This document shows, in pieces, positions 8,052-16,955 of a DNA stretch of 64,000 nucleotides (position 1 is the first letter of the stretch; the number at the start of each line of letters is the position of its first letter). Location: NCBI GenBank assembly GCA_019694755.1, contig JAIBBI010000013.1, forward strand, positions 1 through 64,000, in the 5' to 3' direction. Source of the DNA: Gemmataceae bacterium. GTDB taxonomy: Bacteria > Planctomycetota > Planctomycetia > Gemmatales > Gemmataceae. The notes below the pieces were generated by a model. It was not told the DNA's origin. It did not search any database and was given only the letters and a program-made list of their open reading frames with translations. The translations under genes and the position numbers were made by a program.

Positions 8052-11043
8052 CAGAGCTGTCCCTGGGCAGGATGCAAGTCACCACGGTTTTTTTCGGTTT
8101 CTGCCGCTCAATGGCCAGATGCCCCCGCATCATATTGGCCCGGTGCTTCATGATGCGGATGCCCAACCCCCCCGGCGATGGCTCCGCAAAGCCGCAGCCG
8201 TTGTCTTCAACATGCAGCGCGACGCGGGCCGGTTCGACCGAAAGACGAATACTGATCCGCGTTGCCCGGCCGTGACGAAGGGCATTCGTACACGCTTCCT
8301 GGGCGATGTGGTACAGGTGCGTCGCCTGAGTCCCATCAAGGTCGTGGACCTGTCCTTCGATGCTGCATTTGCACCGGACTTTCGCCGCTTCGCCGAGTGA
8401 CGCGGCGAGGTTGCCCAGCGCGGCCGGCAGTTCGCCGGCGTTGATTTGCATCTGGGCCAGCCCCTTGGCGATCCCACGCAGCCTTTGCAATACCCGGTGG
8501 ATGCCCCCGCGAATCTTTGTCGCAATGTGGACATTGCCGGGGGCCTGCGTTTTCAGCAGTTCCGCCAGGCTGTCGGTGAGCAGACCGAGCGCCGTCAACT
8601 CCTGCCCGCATTCGTCGTGAAGGTAATGCCCGATCCGCTGTTGCTCCATCGTCGCGATGTTGACGACGTCGCGCTCGAGTTCCTTTCTCGGCGAGATGTC
8701 GCGGATGATGCCGGTAAACAGTCGCAGGTGCTCGATATGGCTGACGGCCAATTCCACGGGGAAGGCCACCCCGTTGGATCGGCGAGCCAGCACTTCCCGT
8801 GTGGTGCCGATGACTCGCCGTTCGCCAGTGCGCAGGTAATTGTCGAGATAGCCCCGGGCCTGCTCACGGTGCGGCGACGGCATGATGGTCGAGAGGTCCA
8901 GGCCGACGAGTTCGGTAGCCGAGTAGCCGAACATCCTCTCCGCCGCCAAGTTGATCGACTGTATCGCGCCGGCCTCATCCATAGTGACGATCGCATCGGA
9001 AGCGGTCCTCAGTATGGTGGTCAGTTTCTCTTCGCTGGCGCGAAGGGCTTCCGTCCGCTCGGTGACCCGCCGCTCCAGATCCTCGTTGAGTTGCCGGAGC
9101 GTCTGTTCGTCGCGTTTGCGGGCGGTGATGTCGCGGTAGATGGCCGCAAAACGGCCGGGTGCCGGCCGATAGGCCCGGCATTCGAAATAGCGATCGAGAT
9201 CTTCTGAGTAGTTTTCGAATTGAACGGGCACGCCCGTAACAACGACGTTATGAAACGCACGAAGTGTCGACGGGCGGATTTTGGGCGTCAGTTCCCGCGC
9301 CGATCGGCCGGCCACTTCAAACGGCTTGAATCCAGTGTGCTGTTCGAGCGCGTGATTTGTAATCGTCGCCCGGAAATCGACCGGCTCTCCGTCGGGATCG
9401 CAGATCATCTCGGCGAGCATGAATCCGTCGGTAAGGTTCTCGATCAGTGACCGGTGGTGCTTCTCACTCTCTTCCAGAGACTTCTCCGCTGCCCGGCGTT
9501 CGGTAATGTCGGTGATCGAACCCACCATGCGATGGGCACGACCAGATTCGTCGCGGATCGCCTCTCCCCGGCTTAACACCCATCGGTAACTGCCGTCTTT
9601 GTGGCGCAATCGCATTTCAACGGAAAATGGCTGATTCCCGTTCAGATGATGATCGACCGCTTCCGCTACCCTGGCCCGGTCGTCGGGATGAATCGATTCA
9701 AAGAATGAACTTTCAACATTCGGTAACTCGTCGGGAGAATACCCGAGAATCTCCTTCCACCGCGGCGACAGATAATCCTCACCCGTGATGATGTTCCAGT
9801 CCCAGAGGGCGACCAGCGAGTACCGCTCCTCCGCGTCGCGCACGAGACGCTCGGTCCGTTTCTGACCGGTAATGTCGAAGCAAACGCCGGCCATTCGGAC
9901 CGGCTGCCCCGACTCACTGTAATACGCACGGCCTCGCCCGCGCACCCAGTGAAGGGTGCCGTCCGGCCAGACAATGCGCATTTCGACGTTGTACTCGCTC
10001 CCCGTCGTGATGGCGTTCTGGACCGCCTGGCCGATCCGCTCCCGGTCATCCGGATGGACGAAGGATATGAAGTCCTCGAACGTCACATGAGTCCCCGGTG
10101 GCAGACCGAATATGGCGAGACAACGGGTGCAAGGATCGAGATGGCGGGTGATCAGATTCCAGTCCCACGACCCGATATTTGCGCTTTCCATCGCCATCTG
10201 ACTTCGTGACTCGCTGACCTTCAGCGCGTCGTGCGCCTGCCGCTCTGCCGTGACGTCCATGCAAACGCCGATCATCCGATACGGATTGGCAGCCGGATCG
10301 TAATGTGCCGTGCCCACGGCCCGGATCCATCGAACTGTCCCGTCGGATCGGACGACGCGATAGAGCAGGTCGCACGGCTGATGCTCTTCGATAGCGCGAT
10401 TCAGGCTGAAGAAGGCATCGTCGTAGTCGTCGGGGTGGACCACCGATTGCCAGGTCGCGAAGGTAGCCTCTGCGTCGCGCGTCAAACCGAAAATGTCATA
10501 AAGACCATCAGACCAGGTCAGTTTGCCGGTCGCGATGTCCCAGTACCAACCGCCCACGTGGCCGGCCTGTTCACACAAACGCAGCCGCTCGAGAGTCTGC
10601 ATGAGATTCTGTTCGGCCAGGTGGCGCTCGGTCTCGTCCGTAATGATCCCCGTCAGTTGCAGAGCCGTCCCGTCCTGATCACGCCGCGTCACCATGCCCC
10701 GGTTGGTCACCCAAATCACCCTACCGTCGGGCCGGACAACCGAGTGCGTCATCGAAAAACGGTCGCCAGTCGCCTGACCGGAAAACACCGCGGCCATGGC
10801 CGCATGAACTCCCGGCCAATCGCCGGGCAGGATCAGGCGTTGCCATACATCGCACGTGCCGCGAGACTCAGACTGGCCGAGCAGCGTACAGAGGTGGGGG
10901 GAAAAATCGACAGTGTTTTTCGACCGATCCCAATCCCACAACCCGCTCCGCCCGCCGTCCACGAGTCGGCGGAGGTCGGAATCATGGTCGTGGGTTACCG
11001 CCGGGTGAATCGACCCGGCCCGGCCGTTCGTCATCGATGCCAT
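8035..11043 (-). CDS. Six-PAS sensor histidine kinase (HisKA_3/NarX-like), cytoplasmic
   Basis: A 1,002-residue sensor kinase with no membrane segment, so it probably senses a cytoplasmic or diffusible signal. Six consecutive PAS/PAC modules can be counted from about residue 20 to 790; the first four are of the PAS_3 type, each ending in a PAC motif such as ITDETERHLAEQ or ITDITERRAAEK. A short coiled coil precedes the sixth. The dimerisation/phosphoacceptor region reads QQRIGHYLHDECGQELTAL with His809, as in NarX/DegS-type kinases. The HATPase follows, with the N-box QEACTNALRHG at about 915-925 and G1 box DNGCGF at about 947-952. It overlaps its response regulator gene. Start: ATG at 11043; a second Met three codons on is possible, and neither has a clear ribosome binding site. 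Confidence 0.94.
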   Translation of the reverse strand: MASMTNGRAGSIHPAVTHDHDSDLRRLVDGGRSGLWDWDRSKNTVDFSPHLCTLLGQSESRGTCDVWQRLILPGDWPGVHAAMAAVFSGQATGDRFSMTHSVVRPDGRVIWVTNRGMVTRRDQDGTALQLTGIITDETERHLAEQNLMQTLERLRLCEQAGHVGGWYWDIATGKLTWSDGLYDIFGLTRDAEATFATWQSVVHPDDYDDAFFSLNRAIEEHQPCDLLYRVVRSDGTVRWIRAVGTAHYDPAANPYRMIGVCMDVTAERQAHDALKVSESRSQMAMESANIGSWDWNLITRHLDPCTRCLAIFGLPPGTHVTFEDFISFVHPDDRERIGQAVQNAITTGSEYNVEMRIVWPDGTLHWVRGRGRAYYSESGQPVRMAGVCFDITGQKRTERLVRDAEERYSLVALWDWNIITGEDYLSPRWKEILGYSPDELPNVESSFFESIHPDDRARVAEAVDHHLNGNQPFSVEMRLRHKDGSYRWVLSRGEAIRDESGRAHRMVGSITDITERRAAEKSLEESEKHHRSLIENLTDGFMLAEMICDPDGEPVDFRATITNHALEQHTGFKPFEVAGRSARELTPKIRPSTLRAFHNVVVTGVPVQFENYSEDLDRYFECRAYRPAPGRFAAIYRDITARKRDEQTLRQLNEDLERRVTERTEALRASEEKLTTILRTASDAIVTMDEAGAIQSINLAAERMFGYSATELVGLDLSTIMPSPHREQARGYLDNYLRTGERRVIGTTREVLARRSNGVAFPVELAVSHIEHLRLFTGIIRDISPRKELERDVVNIATMEQQRIGHYLHDECGQELTALGLLTDSLAELLKTQAPGNVHIATKIRGGIHRVLQRLRGIAKGLAQMQINAGELPAALGNLAASLGEAAKVRCKCSIEGQVHDLDGTQATHLYHIAQEACTNALRHGRATRISIRLSVEPARVALHVEDNGCGFAEPSPGGLGIRIMKHRANMMRGHLAIERQKPKKTVVTCILPRDSSDGPPA

Positions 11044-11443
11044 GTTTGAATTCTAACGTGAAACCTTGTACGCCAAAACAGGCGTGCGCGGAATTGACCG
11101 TAGGACTTTTTCTTACGCAAAGTGTCGGACCTTGCCGACTACCGCCAATGTCTCCAATAGGCTAAATTAACCCCGCGGTCGTCACGGCGTCGCCAATTCA
11201 GGGGCAGGAGTTCACCGCCCATGCACTCCTGTCCCGACTTTATCAATCGACTTTTCGCGGCTGCAAATCACTTCCTGCCGCTCTGGAAACGAAAAAAGCC
11301 CACTGCAATCGTCACCCGGCGTCGCCCAATCACCGAGAGTCGTATTACAGTGAGCGAAATTAGTTTAGGGTCGTGAGTGGTCTGAAGTCAATATCCGGCG
11401 GCCACTTCGCCGATTTTTTTGTTCCACCCGGGAAACGACGAGG
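11044..11443. other. 400-base non-coding region between histidine kinase and K+ channel genes
   Basis: The region holds no convincing gene. It contains a structured hairpin element at 11292-11352 (listed separately) and a weak, possibly degenerate relative at 11170-11204. It must also carry the promoter for the histidine kinase operon, but I see no clear -35/-10 pair. A 51-codon open frame at 11221-11376 is considered and rejected elsewhere. Confidence 0.7.
11292..11352 (-). ncRNA. Hairpin element 1 of an unrecognised repeated family; likely terminator of the K+ channel gene
   Basis: On the plus strand the arm CACTGCAAT (11301-11309) pairs with ATTACAGTG (11344-11352) with one C/A mismatch. 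Seven and eight bases further in lies a short inner stem CGG/CCG enclosing the 13-base loop CGTCGCCCAATCA (11320-11332). Read on the minus strand the hairpin is followed by GGGC and a run of six T (11297-11292), the layout of an intrinsic terminator. It lies 92 bases past the stop of the minus-strand K+ channel gene. The loop and spacing match two further copies near 57.9 kb. Confidence 0.6.
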
Positions 11444-12148
11444 TTACTTTGACGGCTGGGCAGTCTGGCTGATCCACTTGCCGATCAGCCCGGCAATCAG
11501 CACCGCCATGTAGAACTGCCCGATCACCGCCTCCAGCAGGCACAGCGATCGAGCCGTATCGCTGGCCGGCAGAATATCGCCGTACCCCACGGTCGTCAGC
11601 GTAATGAAGCTGAAATAGGTCAGGACAAACTGCTGCCGCACGTCGGTCATGGGGGGCACGCCTTGAAACGTCTCGGGGGCCAGCGTGTGCATGATCGTAA
11701 AGATGTGGCCAAAGGTCAGGCCCACGAGCAGATAGCCGCAAAGGGCACCACTCAGGGTGTCGGGAGTCACCTCCGGCAATCGAAACACCGATCTGAGCAC
11801 TGCCACGACGGTGAAGCTCAGGAAAGCCGCCGAACTGAGATGGACTTCCAGCGCGACCGTCGATGCCGATCTGCCGGGTAACACGAAGTTCGACCAGAGG
11901 CCGACGATTGCCAGTATGGCTAACCCGATCGCAAAGATTCGCAGCGGGTGATCGACGAATGCGACTCGCAGGCCGACCAGAAGCATGCACGACCGAACAA
12001 AGTTAAAGGCAAATGTCGATCCGTGCCGTTCGTGAAGGGGCGGATAAAGCACGAGTAGGACAAGCAGCGAAGCCAGCAGCCAGATATTGGGATGCCGCCC
12101 GACGTGACGCCGCAGCCAGCTCTCCGATTCCGGGACGGTGGTCGACAA
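11444..12148 (-). CDS. Two-pore-loop-type potassium channel protein (ion channel family, TVGYGD filter)
   Basis: This 234-residue inner-membrane protein ends in a K+ channel pore. The selectivity filter TTVGYGD is at about residues 185-191, flanked by a pore helix (YFSFITL) and a last TM helix (LLEAVIGQFYMAVLIAGLIG). Four hydrophobic segments precede it at about 22-36, 50-66, 71-90 and 98-122, and a fifth at about 132-153, giving about six TM helices as in voltage-gated-like channels. There is no S4 arginine ladder and no cytoplasmic RCK domain. The start is inferred as TTG at 12148: GGAGAAG lies just upstream and the preceding gene stops 2 bases before, so translation is coupled. A longer in-frame extension to 12301 would lie inside the upstream gene and is rejected. 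Confidence 0.85.
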   Translation of the reverse strand: MSTTVPESESWLRRHVGRHPNIWLLASLLVLLVLYPPLHERHGSTFAFNFVRSCMLLVGLRVAFVDHPLRIFAIGLAILAIVGLWSNFVLPGRSASTVALEVHLSSAAFLSFTVVAVLRSVFRLPEVTPDTLSGALCGYLLVGLTFGHIFTIMHTLAPETFQGVPPMTDVRQQFVLTYFSFITLTTVGYGDILPASDTARSLCLLEAVIGQFYMAVLIAGLIGKWISQTAQPSK

Positions 12149-12150
12149 GG

Positions 12151-13422
12151 CTACTTCTCCGGCTTCGGCTGATCCACGCGCACGAGCATCATCTGGCTTG
12201 CTTTCTGGGGGCCGAGGTGGACCAGGCAGGGGCACTGGCCCTGCGTCAGGTTGTACACGCCGGCCTCGAAGACACGGTCCTGCTTTTTCCCGATGGTCCA
12301 CGCGGCCCGCTGGGTGGACTTATCGATCGATCCGAAGACGGGCGTCGTGGAGTCCATCAGCCCGTCGTAGTAGTTGCCGCGGATGATACCGTCCTTGTTC
12401 ACGGCCAACTGGAAGATGTTGTTGGAGGTCGTCTCGTCACCCTGGACGAGGGCAAACACGCCGATGGCTTTCCAATCATCGGTCGGCGGCGGATTCGCGG
12501 TCTGGCCCTGATTGGCAATCGCCGTCGCCTGGCTGGCGTACTGCTGAGCCGAGGCGGACTCCTGCCCGTTCACATAAACCGTGTCGTCCTGATAAACGAC
12601 CGCACTGCCGTAGTCGTAGTCAGGCGGGTAGTCGGTCGCGGTGATGCCGCAATAGGCGGCGAGCGCGCCGTAGGTCGGGGTTGCCCAGGCCGCACCGGCC
12701 GCCCAGCCGGCTGCCGCCCAGCAACCGGGGTGGGCGGCGTACCAGGCCGGGTGGAAGCAGTTGTAGTAGCCGAATCCTCCGCGGACTGCGGCCGCGTGGT
12801 TTGTCATGTAGCTTCCGGACCAGTAAGCAGTGCCGTGTGCGGTGGCGGCATCGAAGCTCGAATAGTGAGCCATGTTGCCGTAACGGTTGCCGGCGAATGC
12901 CGTGTTCCAATTGCTGGTGCCATACCGCCCGTCGACACTACCGGACGCTCCGCCGATCGTACGGCCCATCGGACCGCCAGCCACACCGCCCTCCCGGCTG
13001 CCCGAGTAAGTCTTGCCGCCGGCCGTGGTCACCGAGGTATCGCGAGTCCCGCCTGCGGCGAAGCCGCCGTACCGCCCCTCGGCCGCCCCGCGCGTCCCCG
13101 AGGTGCTGATGGAGCCGCCGCGGGCCGTGTCCCAAGTGTGATCGTAACTGCTCGTCGCACCCCGGCCGCCCCAACCGGACGCAGAGTCGAACGACCGGGA
13201 CCCGGAATACGATCCACCAAACCGGTCGCTGCCGCTGAAGCTGGAGAATCCACCTCCGCCGCTGCGATCGAAGCCGCCACTGAATCCACCGCCGTAGCCG
13301 CCCCGGTAGCCGCCGCCGAATCCACCGCCGTAGCCGCCACGGAAGCCGCCACCGCCGAACCCCCGGCCGTAGACGTGGCCGCACATCACGCACAACAGCA
13401 GAGGCAAAACGAGCCGCTTCAT
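12151..13422 (-). CDS. Secreted glycine-rich protein of unknown function (often annotated protocadherin in planctomycetes)
   Basis: This 423-residue exported protein has a signal peptide at residues 1-19 (MKRLVLPLLLCVMCGHVYG). Residues 20-150 are very rich in Gly, Ser, Arg, Phe and Tyr (repeats such as GGGFRGGYGGGFGGGYRGG). An Ala/Trp/Tyr/Pro-rich middle follows, with CFHPAWYAAHPGCW. The C-terminal part, about 290-423, is a compact folded region (WKAIGVFALVQGDE, AWTIGKKQDRVFEAGVYNL, CPCLVHLGP) that looks like a small beta domain. The annotation protocadherin used for such proteins has no basis in cadherin repeats, and none are visible here. It is the upstream partner of the K+ channel gene (2-base gap). 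Function unknown. Confidence 0.75.
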   Translation of the reverse strand: MKRLVLPLLLCVMCGHVYGRGFGGGGFRGGYGGGFGGGYRGGYGGGFSGGFDRSGGGGFSSFSGSDRFGGSYSGSRSFDSASGWGGRGATSSYDHTWDTARGGSISTSGTRGAAEGRYGGFAAGGTRDTSVTTAGGKTYSGSREGGVAGGPMGRTIGGASGSVDGRYGTSNWNTAFAGNRYGNMAHYSSFDAATAHGTAYWSGSYMTNHAAAVRGGFGYYNCFHPAWYAAHPGCWAAAGWAAGAAWATPTYGALAAYCGITATDYPPDYDYGSAVVYQDDTVYVNGQESASAQQYASQATAIANQGQTANPPPTDDWKAIGVFALVQGDETTSNNIFQLAVNKDGIIRGNYYDGLMDSTTPVFGSIDKSTQRAAWTIGKKQDRVFEAGVYNLTQGQCPCLVHLGPQKASQMMLVRVDQPKPEK

Positions 13423-13468
13423 TTCAAATCCTCTTACGGGCGGTGAATCGTAGACCTTGTGTCAACCA

Positions 13469-14368
13469 CTACTTCTGGCGGGCAAGCCGCAGGGGCCGGG
13501 TGTCGGGCAATCGCTCGCCGCCCAGCACACGGTCGATGGCACGCCAGGTGATCGTGTCGGCATCGACGCGATGGAGGACTATCGTCTCCGAGAATGCAGT
13601 GCCGTTGGCCAGCACACCTCGAATCTCGATCGTCCAGTTCTTCCCGTCGTGCGACCAGATCGCCTGCGAATGGGCGCCGTCGTCCTCGAAGCCCCACGAC
13701 CGCAACCGGCCCGTCTCCGGGTCGAGTGCGAGGCGAATCGATCCGTTGGCCGGTGTCTGCCCCGTGACGGTCCGCGTAAACGTCCCGGCAATCAGCGGCT
13801 TCTGCCCGTCGCGGGTGAAGGCAAACTTCACGGCCGCATTATCGCTCTTGCCGGACCATGAGCCGAGGAGCCAATCGAGGTCTTCCAGGCGATCCTGCCC
13901 GTGACCCGATTCACTGGACAACGCGATCTTCCAGACGCCGCCTTCGCGGGCATGGATGGCAACATATGTGGTAGTCGTCGGAAGTTGTTTCGGTCCTGCG
14001 GTCAGCCGAAGAAGGCCCTCCTCGATGGCGAGGTCTTTCGCCGGAAACCGGACGGACTTCACGAGGACTTCGATCTTCGCACCGGGTCGGGCGCGGAACA
14101 ACTCCGAGTACGACTTTTCGATCGCGGCCCGGCCGACGAAATTCGTTCCGTCGTTGTCGCGGGACTCGCCGGATTCCGTCCACATCGCCGCGAGCGCACG
14201 AGCATCGCCGCGATTGAACGCTTCCGCAAAGTCCCGGGCGGATTTCATGATCGCCGCCTGATCCGACTCGAGCGAAGCCCTGGCAGGCTGTTGTGCGTAT
14301 CCGGAGATTGAAACGCCCGCGCCGGCCGCGACGACAATCAGCAGTCCCAACGTGATGCGCCCGAGCAT
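13469..14368 (-). CDS. Exported NTF2-like/SnoaL-like (DUF4440) protein with C-terminal beta domain
   Basis: A protein of 299 residues with an N-terminal signal/anchor (residues 1-25, LGLLIVVAAGAGVSISGYA). Residues 35-150 have the NTF2-like fold signature seen in SgcJ/EcaC and DUF4440 proteins (ARDFAEAFNRGDARALAAMWTE, then TNFVGRAAIEKSYSELF). A second region, about 165-290 (DWLLGSWSGKS, GTFTRTVTGQ, IRLALDPETGRLRSWGFEDDG), resembles a lipocalin-like or DUF1579-type beta barrel. These families are often ligand-binding or of unknown function, and no catalytic residue assignment is possible. It is transcribed away from the glycosyltransferase operon and sits 46 bases upstream of the glycine-rich gene. 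Confidence 0.78.
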   Translation of the reverse strand: MLGRITLGLLIVVAAGAGVSISGYAQQPARASLESDQAAIMKSARDFAEAFNRGDARALAAMWTESGESRDNDGTNFVGRAAIEKSYSELFRARPGAKIEVLVKSVRFPAKDLAIEEGLLRLTAGPKQLPTTTTYVAIHAREGGVWKIALSSESGHGQDRLEDLDWLLGSWSGKSDNAAVKFAFTRDGQKPLIAGTFTRTVTGQTPANGSIRLALDPETGRLRSWGFEDDGAHSQAIWSHDGKNWTIEIRGVLANGTAFSETIVLHRVDADTITWRAIDRVLGGERLPDTRPLRLARQK

Positions 14369-14524
14369 GGCATCGGCTCCGTGTGTGAGGCAGTTTCGAC
14401 CACCGACTATCGTACAAACCGGTCAACGCGTCGCGTCCCCTCCCGGTTTTCGCTCGCAGGCGATTTCCGCGTCGATAGACTAATTCTGAAACAATATGCC
14501 CGGAATGGTCTTGCGGTTGCATCG

Positions 14525-15763
14525 ATGATTGTTTGCCTGTCGGTTGCCTCGCTGCTGCTGTTGGCGTCGCTCCTGTTGCAGTTGTTGTGGGCCGGACGGT
14601 TCATGAAGCTCTACAGTCGAGGGGCCGTGCCGCCCGCCGACGAACTGCCCCGTGCCGCCGTCGTACTCTCGGTTCGCGGGGCCGATCCGTCGCTGGCCGG
14701 CTGCCTCGAAGGGCTCCTGAGACAGGACTACCCCGATTACCGCGTCGTCGTGATCGTCGACAGCCGCGACGATCCCGCGTGGGCCGTCGTCCAGCACGCG
14801 GTCGCGGAATCGCGTCACCCGGACGTGACGATTCAGCCGCTGACGGCCCGTCGGAGATCGTGCAGCCTGAAGTTGAGCGCACTGGTCCAGGCGATTGGCG
14901 AACTCGACGAGTCGTTCCGCATCATCGCGCTGATCGACGCCGACGGACATGCCGGGCCCGGATGGCTGCGCGAATTGGCGAGCCCGCTCCGCGACCCGGC
15001 CGTCGGCGCATCGACGGGTGTCCGATGGTTCATCCCCGGCGACAATTCAGCGGGCACGCTCGTCCGATACCTGTGGAACGTGGCGGCCGTCACCCAGATG
15101 AACAGCCTCGGAGTCGCCTGGGGCGGCTCACTGGCCTTCCGACGCGACGCCCTCGAGGCCGCCAACCTCGTGCGATCCTGGAAGCACAGCTTTGCAGAGG
15201 ATGTCGGAGCGGGAGGCCGGTTGCGGCGGCTGGGCTACCGCGTCGAGACCGTGGCCGCGGCGACGATGGTGAGCGCTGAATCGACGGGCCTGCGGGATTG
15301 CTTCCGTTTCATCCGTCGGCAACTTCTCTGCGCCCGCCTTCACCACGAACGGTGGCGCTGGGTGCTCACGCAAGGCCTTGCCGACGCCACCCTGTCTCTG
15401 GCGACCTGGGTAATGCTGGGTACGGCGATCGCGTTAGGCTGGTGGGGTTGTGCGGTCTGGGCCGCCGGGCTTCTGACTGTTCAGTATCTGGGACTCGCGA
15501 TCGGCCTGCGCCGGGTCGCAGCCCGGGTACAATCGCACCTCGCGGGGCGTGGGTGCGTCGTGGGGCCGGTGCCGGCCGGCGCGTACGCGGCCATCCCGCT
15601 GAGCCGGGTGGTGTATGCCGCCGCGCTCGTCGCGGCGGCCGTCGCGCGGACCGTGGCGTGGCGCGGAATCACTTACCGTGTGACCCGACCGCGCCGCATT
15701 CGGCTGATCGACGACGTGCCTTTCCTCCCGGCCGTGGCCGGTGGCCGGGCTTCCCTTATCTGA
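14525..15763 (+). CDS. Membrane glycosyltransferase family 2 (ceramide-glucosyltransferase-like)
   Basis: A processive or lipid-type GT2 of about 412 residues. It has an N-terminal TM helix (CLSVASLLLLASLLLQLLW), a GT-A domain with the nucleotide-binding Asp in IVDSRDD, the DxD-like metal site IDADG, an SFAEDV acceptor/base motif and a R(Q/R)xxRW-like box (RQLLCARLHHERWRW). Two or three C-terminal TM helices follow. This is the layout of GT21/GT2 enzymes that glycosylate lipid carriers or sphingoid lipids. The start is uncertain: the open frame reaches back to 14381, close to the divergent gene, but the ATG at 14525 begins right at the TM helix. It heads a run of seven same-strand genes with small gaps. 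Confidence 0.85.
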   Translation: MIVCLSVASLLLLASLLLQLLWAGRFMKLYSRGAVPPADELPRAAVVLSVRGADPSLAGCLEGLLRQDYPDYRVVVIVDSRDDPAWAVVQHAVAESRHPDVTIQPLTARRRSCSLKLSALVQAIGELDESFRIIALIDADGHAGPGWLRELASPLRDPAVGASTGVRWFIPGDNSAGTLVRYLWNVAAVTQMNSLGVAWGGSLAFRRDALEAANLVRSWKHSFAEDVGAGGRLRRLGYRVETVAAATMVSAESTGLRDCFRFIRRQLLCARLHHERWRWVLTQGLADATLSLATWVMLGTAIALGWWGCAVWAAGLLTVQYLGLAIGLRRVAARVQSHLAGRGCVVGPVPAGAYAAIPLSRVVYAAALVAAAVARTVAWRGITYRVTRPRRIRLIDDVPFLPAVAGGRASLI

Positions 15764-15775
15764 GTACGGATCGCG

Positions 15776-16906
15776 ATGTCGAAATATCTCTTTGTAACAG
15801 GAATCACCGGGCAGGTCGGGCAGTATCTGCTCAGGGAGTTGCTGCGTGCCGGCCGGCCGATCGCCGCCCTTGTCCGCTCGCGACCCGGGGAAGACGCCCG
15901 CACCCGGCTCGCCGAACTCGTCGATCGCTGGTCCGAGCCCGGCTTTCCCACCCCGCGCACGGCCTGCCTGGAGGGCGATATCACCCTGCCCGGCCTCGGG
16001 CTCAGCGAATCCGATATCGCCTGGATCGGCCGGCACTGCGACTCGATCCTGCACAACGCCGCCAGCCTCACCTTTTACGGCAGCGACCGCTCCAAAGACC
16101 CCTGGCTCTCCAACCTGACGGGCACCCAGAACGTCCTGGATGTCTGCCGGTTGACCGGCCTGAAATCCATGCACTACGTCAGCACGGCCTACGTGTGCGG
16201 CACCCGGACGGGAACCATCCGCGAAGACGAGCTCGTGTCGCCGCCGGGGTTCCGCAACGACTACGAAGAGTGCAAGCACGCTGCCGAGAAGCTTGTCCGC
16301 GAGAGCGGCCTGTTCGACACGCTGACCATCTACCGCCCTGCCATGATCGTGGGCGACACGAAGACCGGCTACACGGCGACCTACCATGGCCTCTACCCGT
16401 ACTTTCAGTTCGTTCATCTCCTCAGCACTTATGCCGAACGTGAGGAAGACGGCCGGTTCGAGGTGCCCGTCCGCCTCAACCTGACCGGCGACGAGGCTCG
16501 GAATCTCGTGCCGATCGACTGGGTCGGCGAAATGATGGCGCACATCCTGCTCCACCCGGAGTTGCACGGAAAGACGTATCACCTGACGCCGTTCCAACCG
16601 GTCGTCGCCCGGACAATCGAGACGGCGATGGCGACTAAGTTCGGCTTCTACGGGGTGACCTACGTCGGCCCCGATGCGCTGACGAAAGAGAATCAGACGG
16701 AGATCGAGAAGCAGTTTTACGAGTACGTGGCCACTTACCAGCCGTACTGGAATGCCGAGCCGGTCTTCGACGTGTCGAACTCGTCGGCGGCGGCACCACA
16801 CCTGCCCTGCCCGCCCGTGGATGAGCCGTACCTGCACAAGCTGATCGATTTCGCCGTCGAAGACCGCTGGGGGAAAGGCCCGGCAAAGTCGCGGAGCGTA
16901 TCATAA
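15776..16906 (+). CDS. SDR-family oxidoreductase, thioester-reductase-like (extended NAD(P)-binding)
   Basis: This cytoplasmic enzyme of 376 residues has an extended short-chain dehydrogenase fold. The glycine-rich NAD(P) motif TGITGQVGQYLLREL is at residues 8-22. The active-site pair YEECK is preceded by the STAYV serine region (HYVSTAYVCG). A substrate-domain segment follows (RNLVPIDWVGEMMAHIL). These features match the thioester-reductase/fatty acyl-CoA reductase-like subgroup (SDR_e5 type), which reduce acyl thioesters or act on lipid or polyketide intermediates. Only 12 bases separate it from the upstream glycosyltransferase, which supports a lipid or glycolipid role, but the substrate is not established. 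Confidence 0.85.
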   Translation: MSKYLFVTGITGQVGQYLLRELLRAGRPIAALVRSRPGEDARTRLAELVDRWSEPGFPTPRTACLEGDITLPGLGLSESDIAWIGRHCDSILHNAASLTFYGSDRSKDPWLSNLTGTQNVLDVCRLTGLKSMHYVSTAYVCGTRTGTIREDELVSPPGFRNDYEECKHAAEKLVRESGLFDTLTIYRPAMIVGDTKTGYTATYHGLYPYFQFVHLLSTYAEREEDGRFEVPVRLNLTGDEARNLVPIDWVGEMMAHILLHPELHGKTYHLTPFQPVVARTIETAMATKFGFYGVTYVGPDALTKENQTEIEKQFYEYVATYQPYWNAEPVFDVSNSSAAAPHLPCPPVDEPYLHKLIDFAVEDRWGKGPAKSRSVS

Positions 16907-16955
16907 CATGACGGGGAGAGGCCGACGCCCCGCCCCCATCAGGAGCGAATTCGAC

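Noticed and set aside
11221-11376. 51-codon plus-strand open frame with ATG and an upstream GGCAGGAG
   Set aside because: It overlaps hairpin element 1, its codon use is not like that of the neighbouring genes, it has no recognisable similarity, and the hairpin explains the conserved bases. A small protein is not excluded.
12149-12301. N-terminal extension of the K+ channel to 12301
   Set aside because: The extra 51 residues lie inside the glycine-rich gene, are Pro/Arg-rich, and precede a well-placed TTG start with a ribosome binding site.
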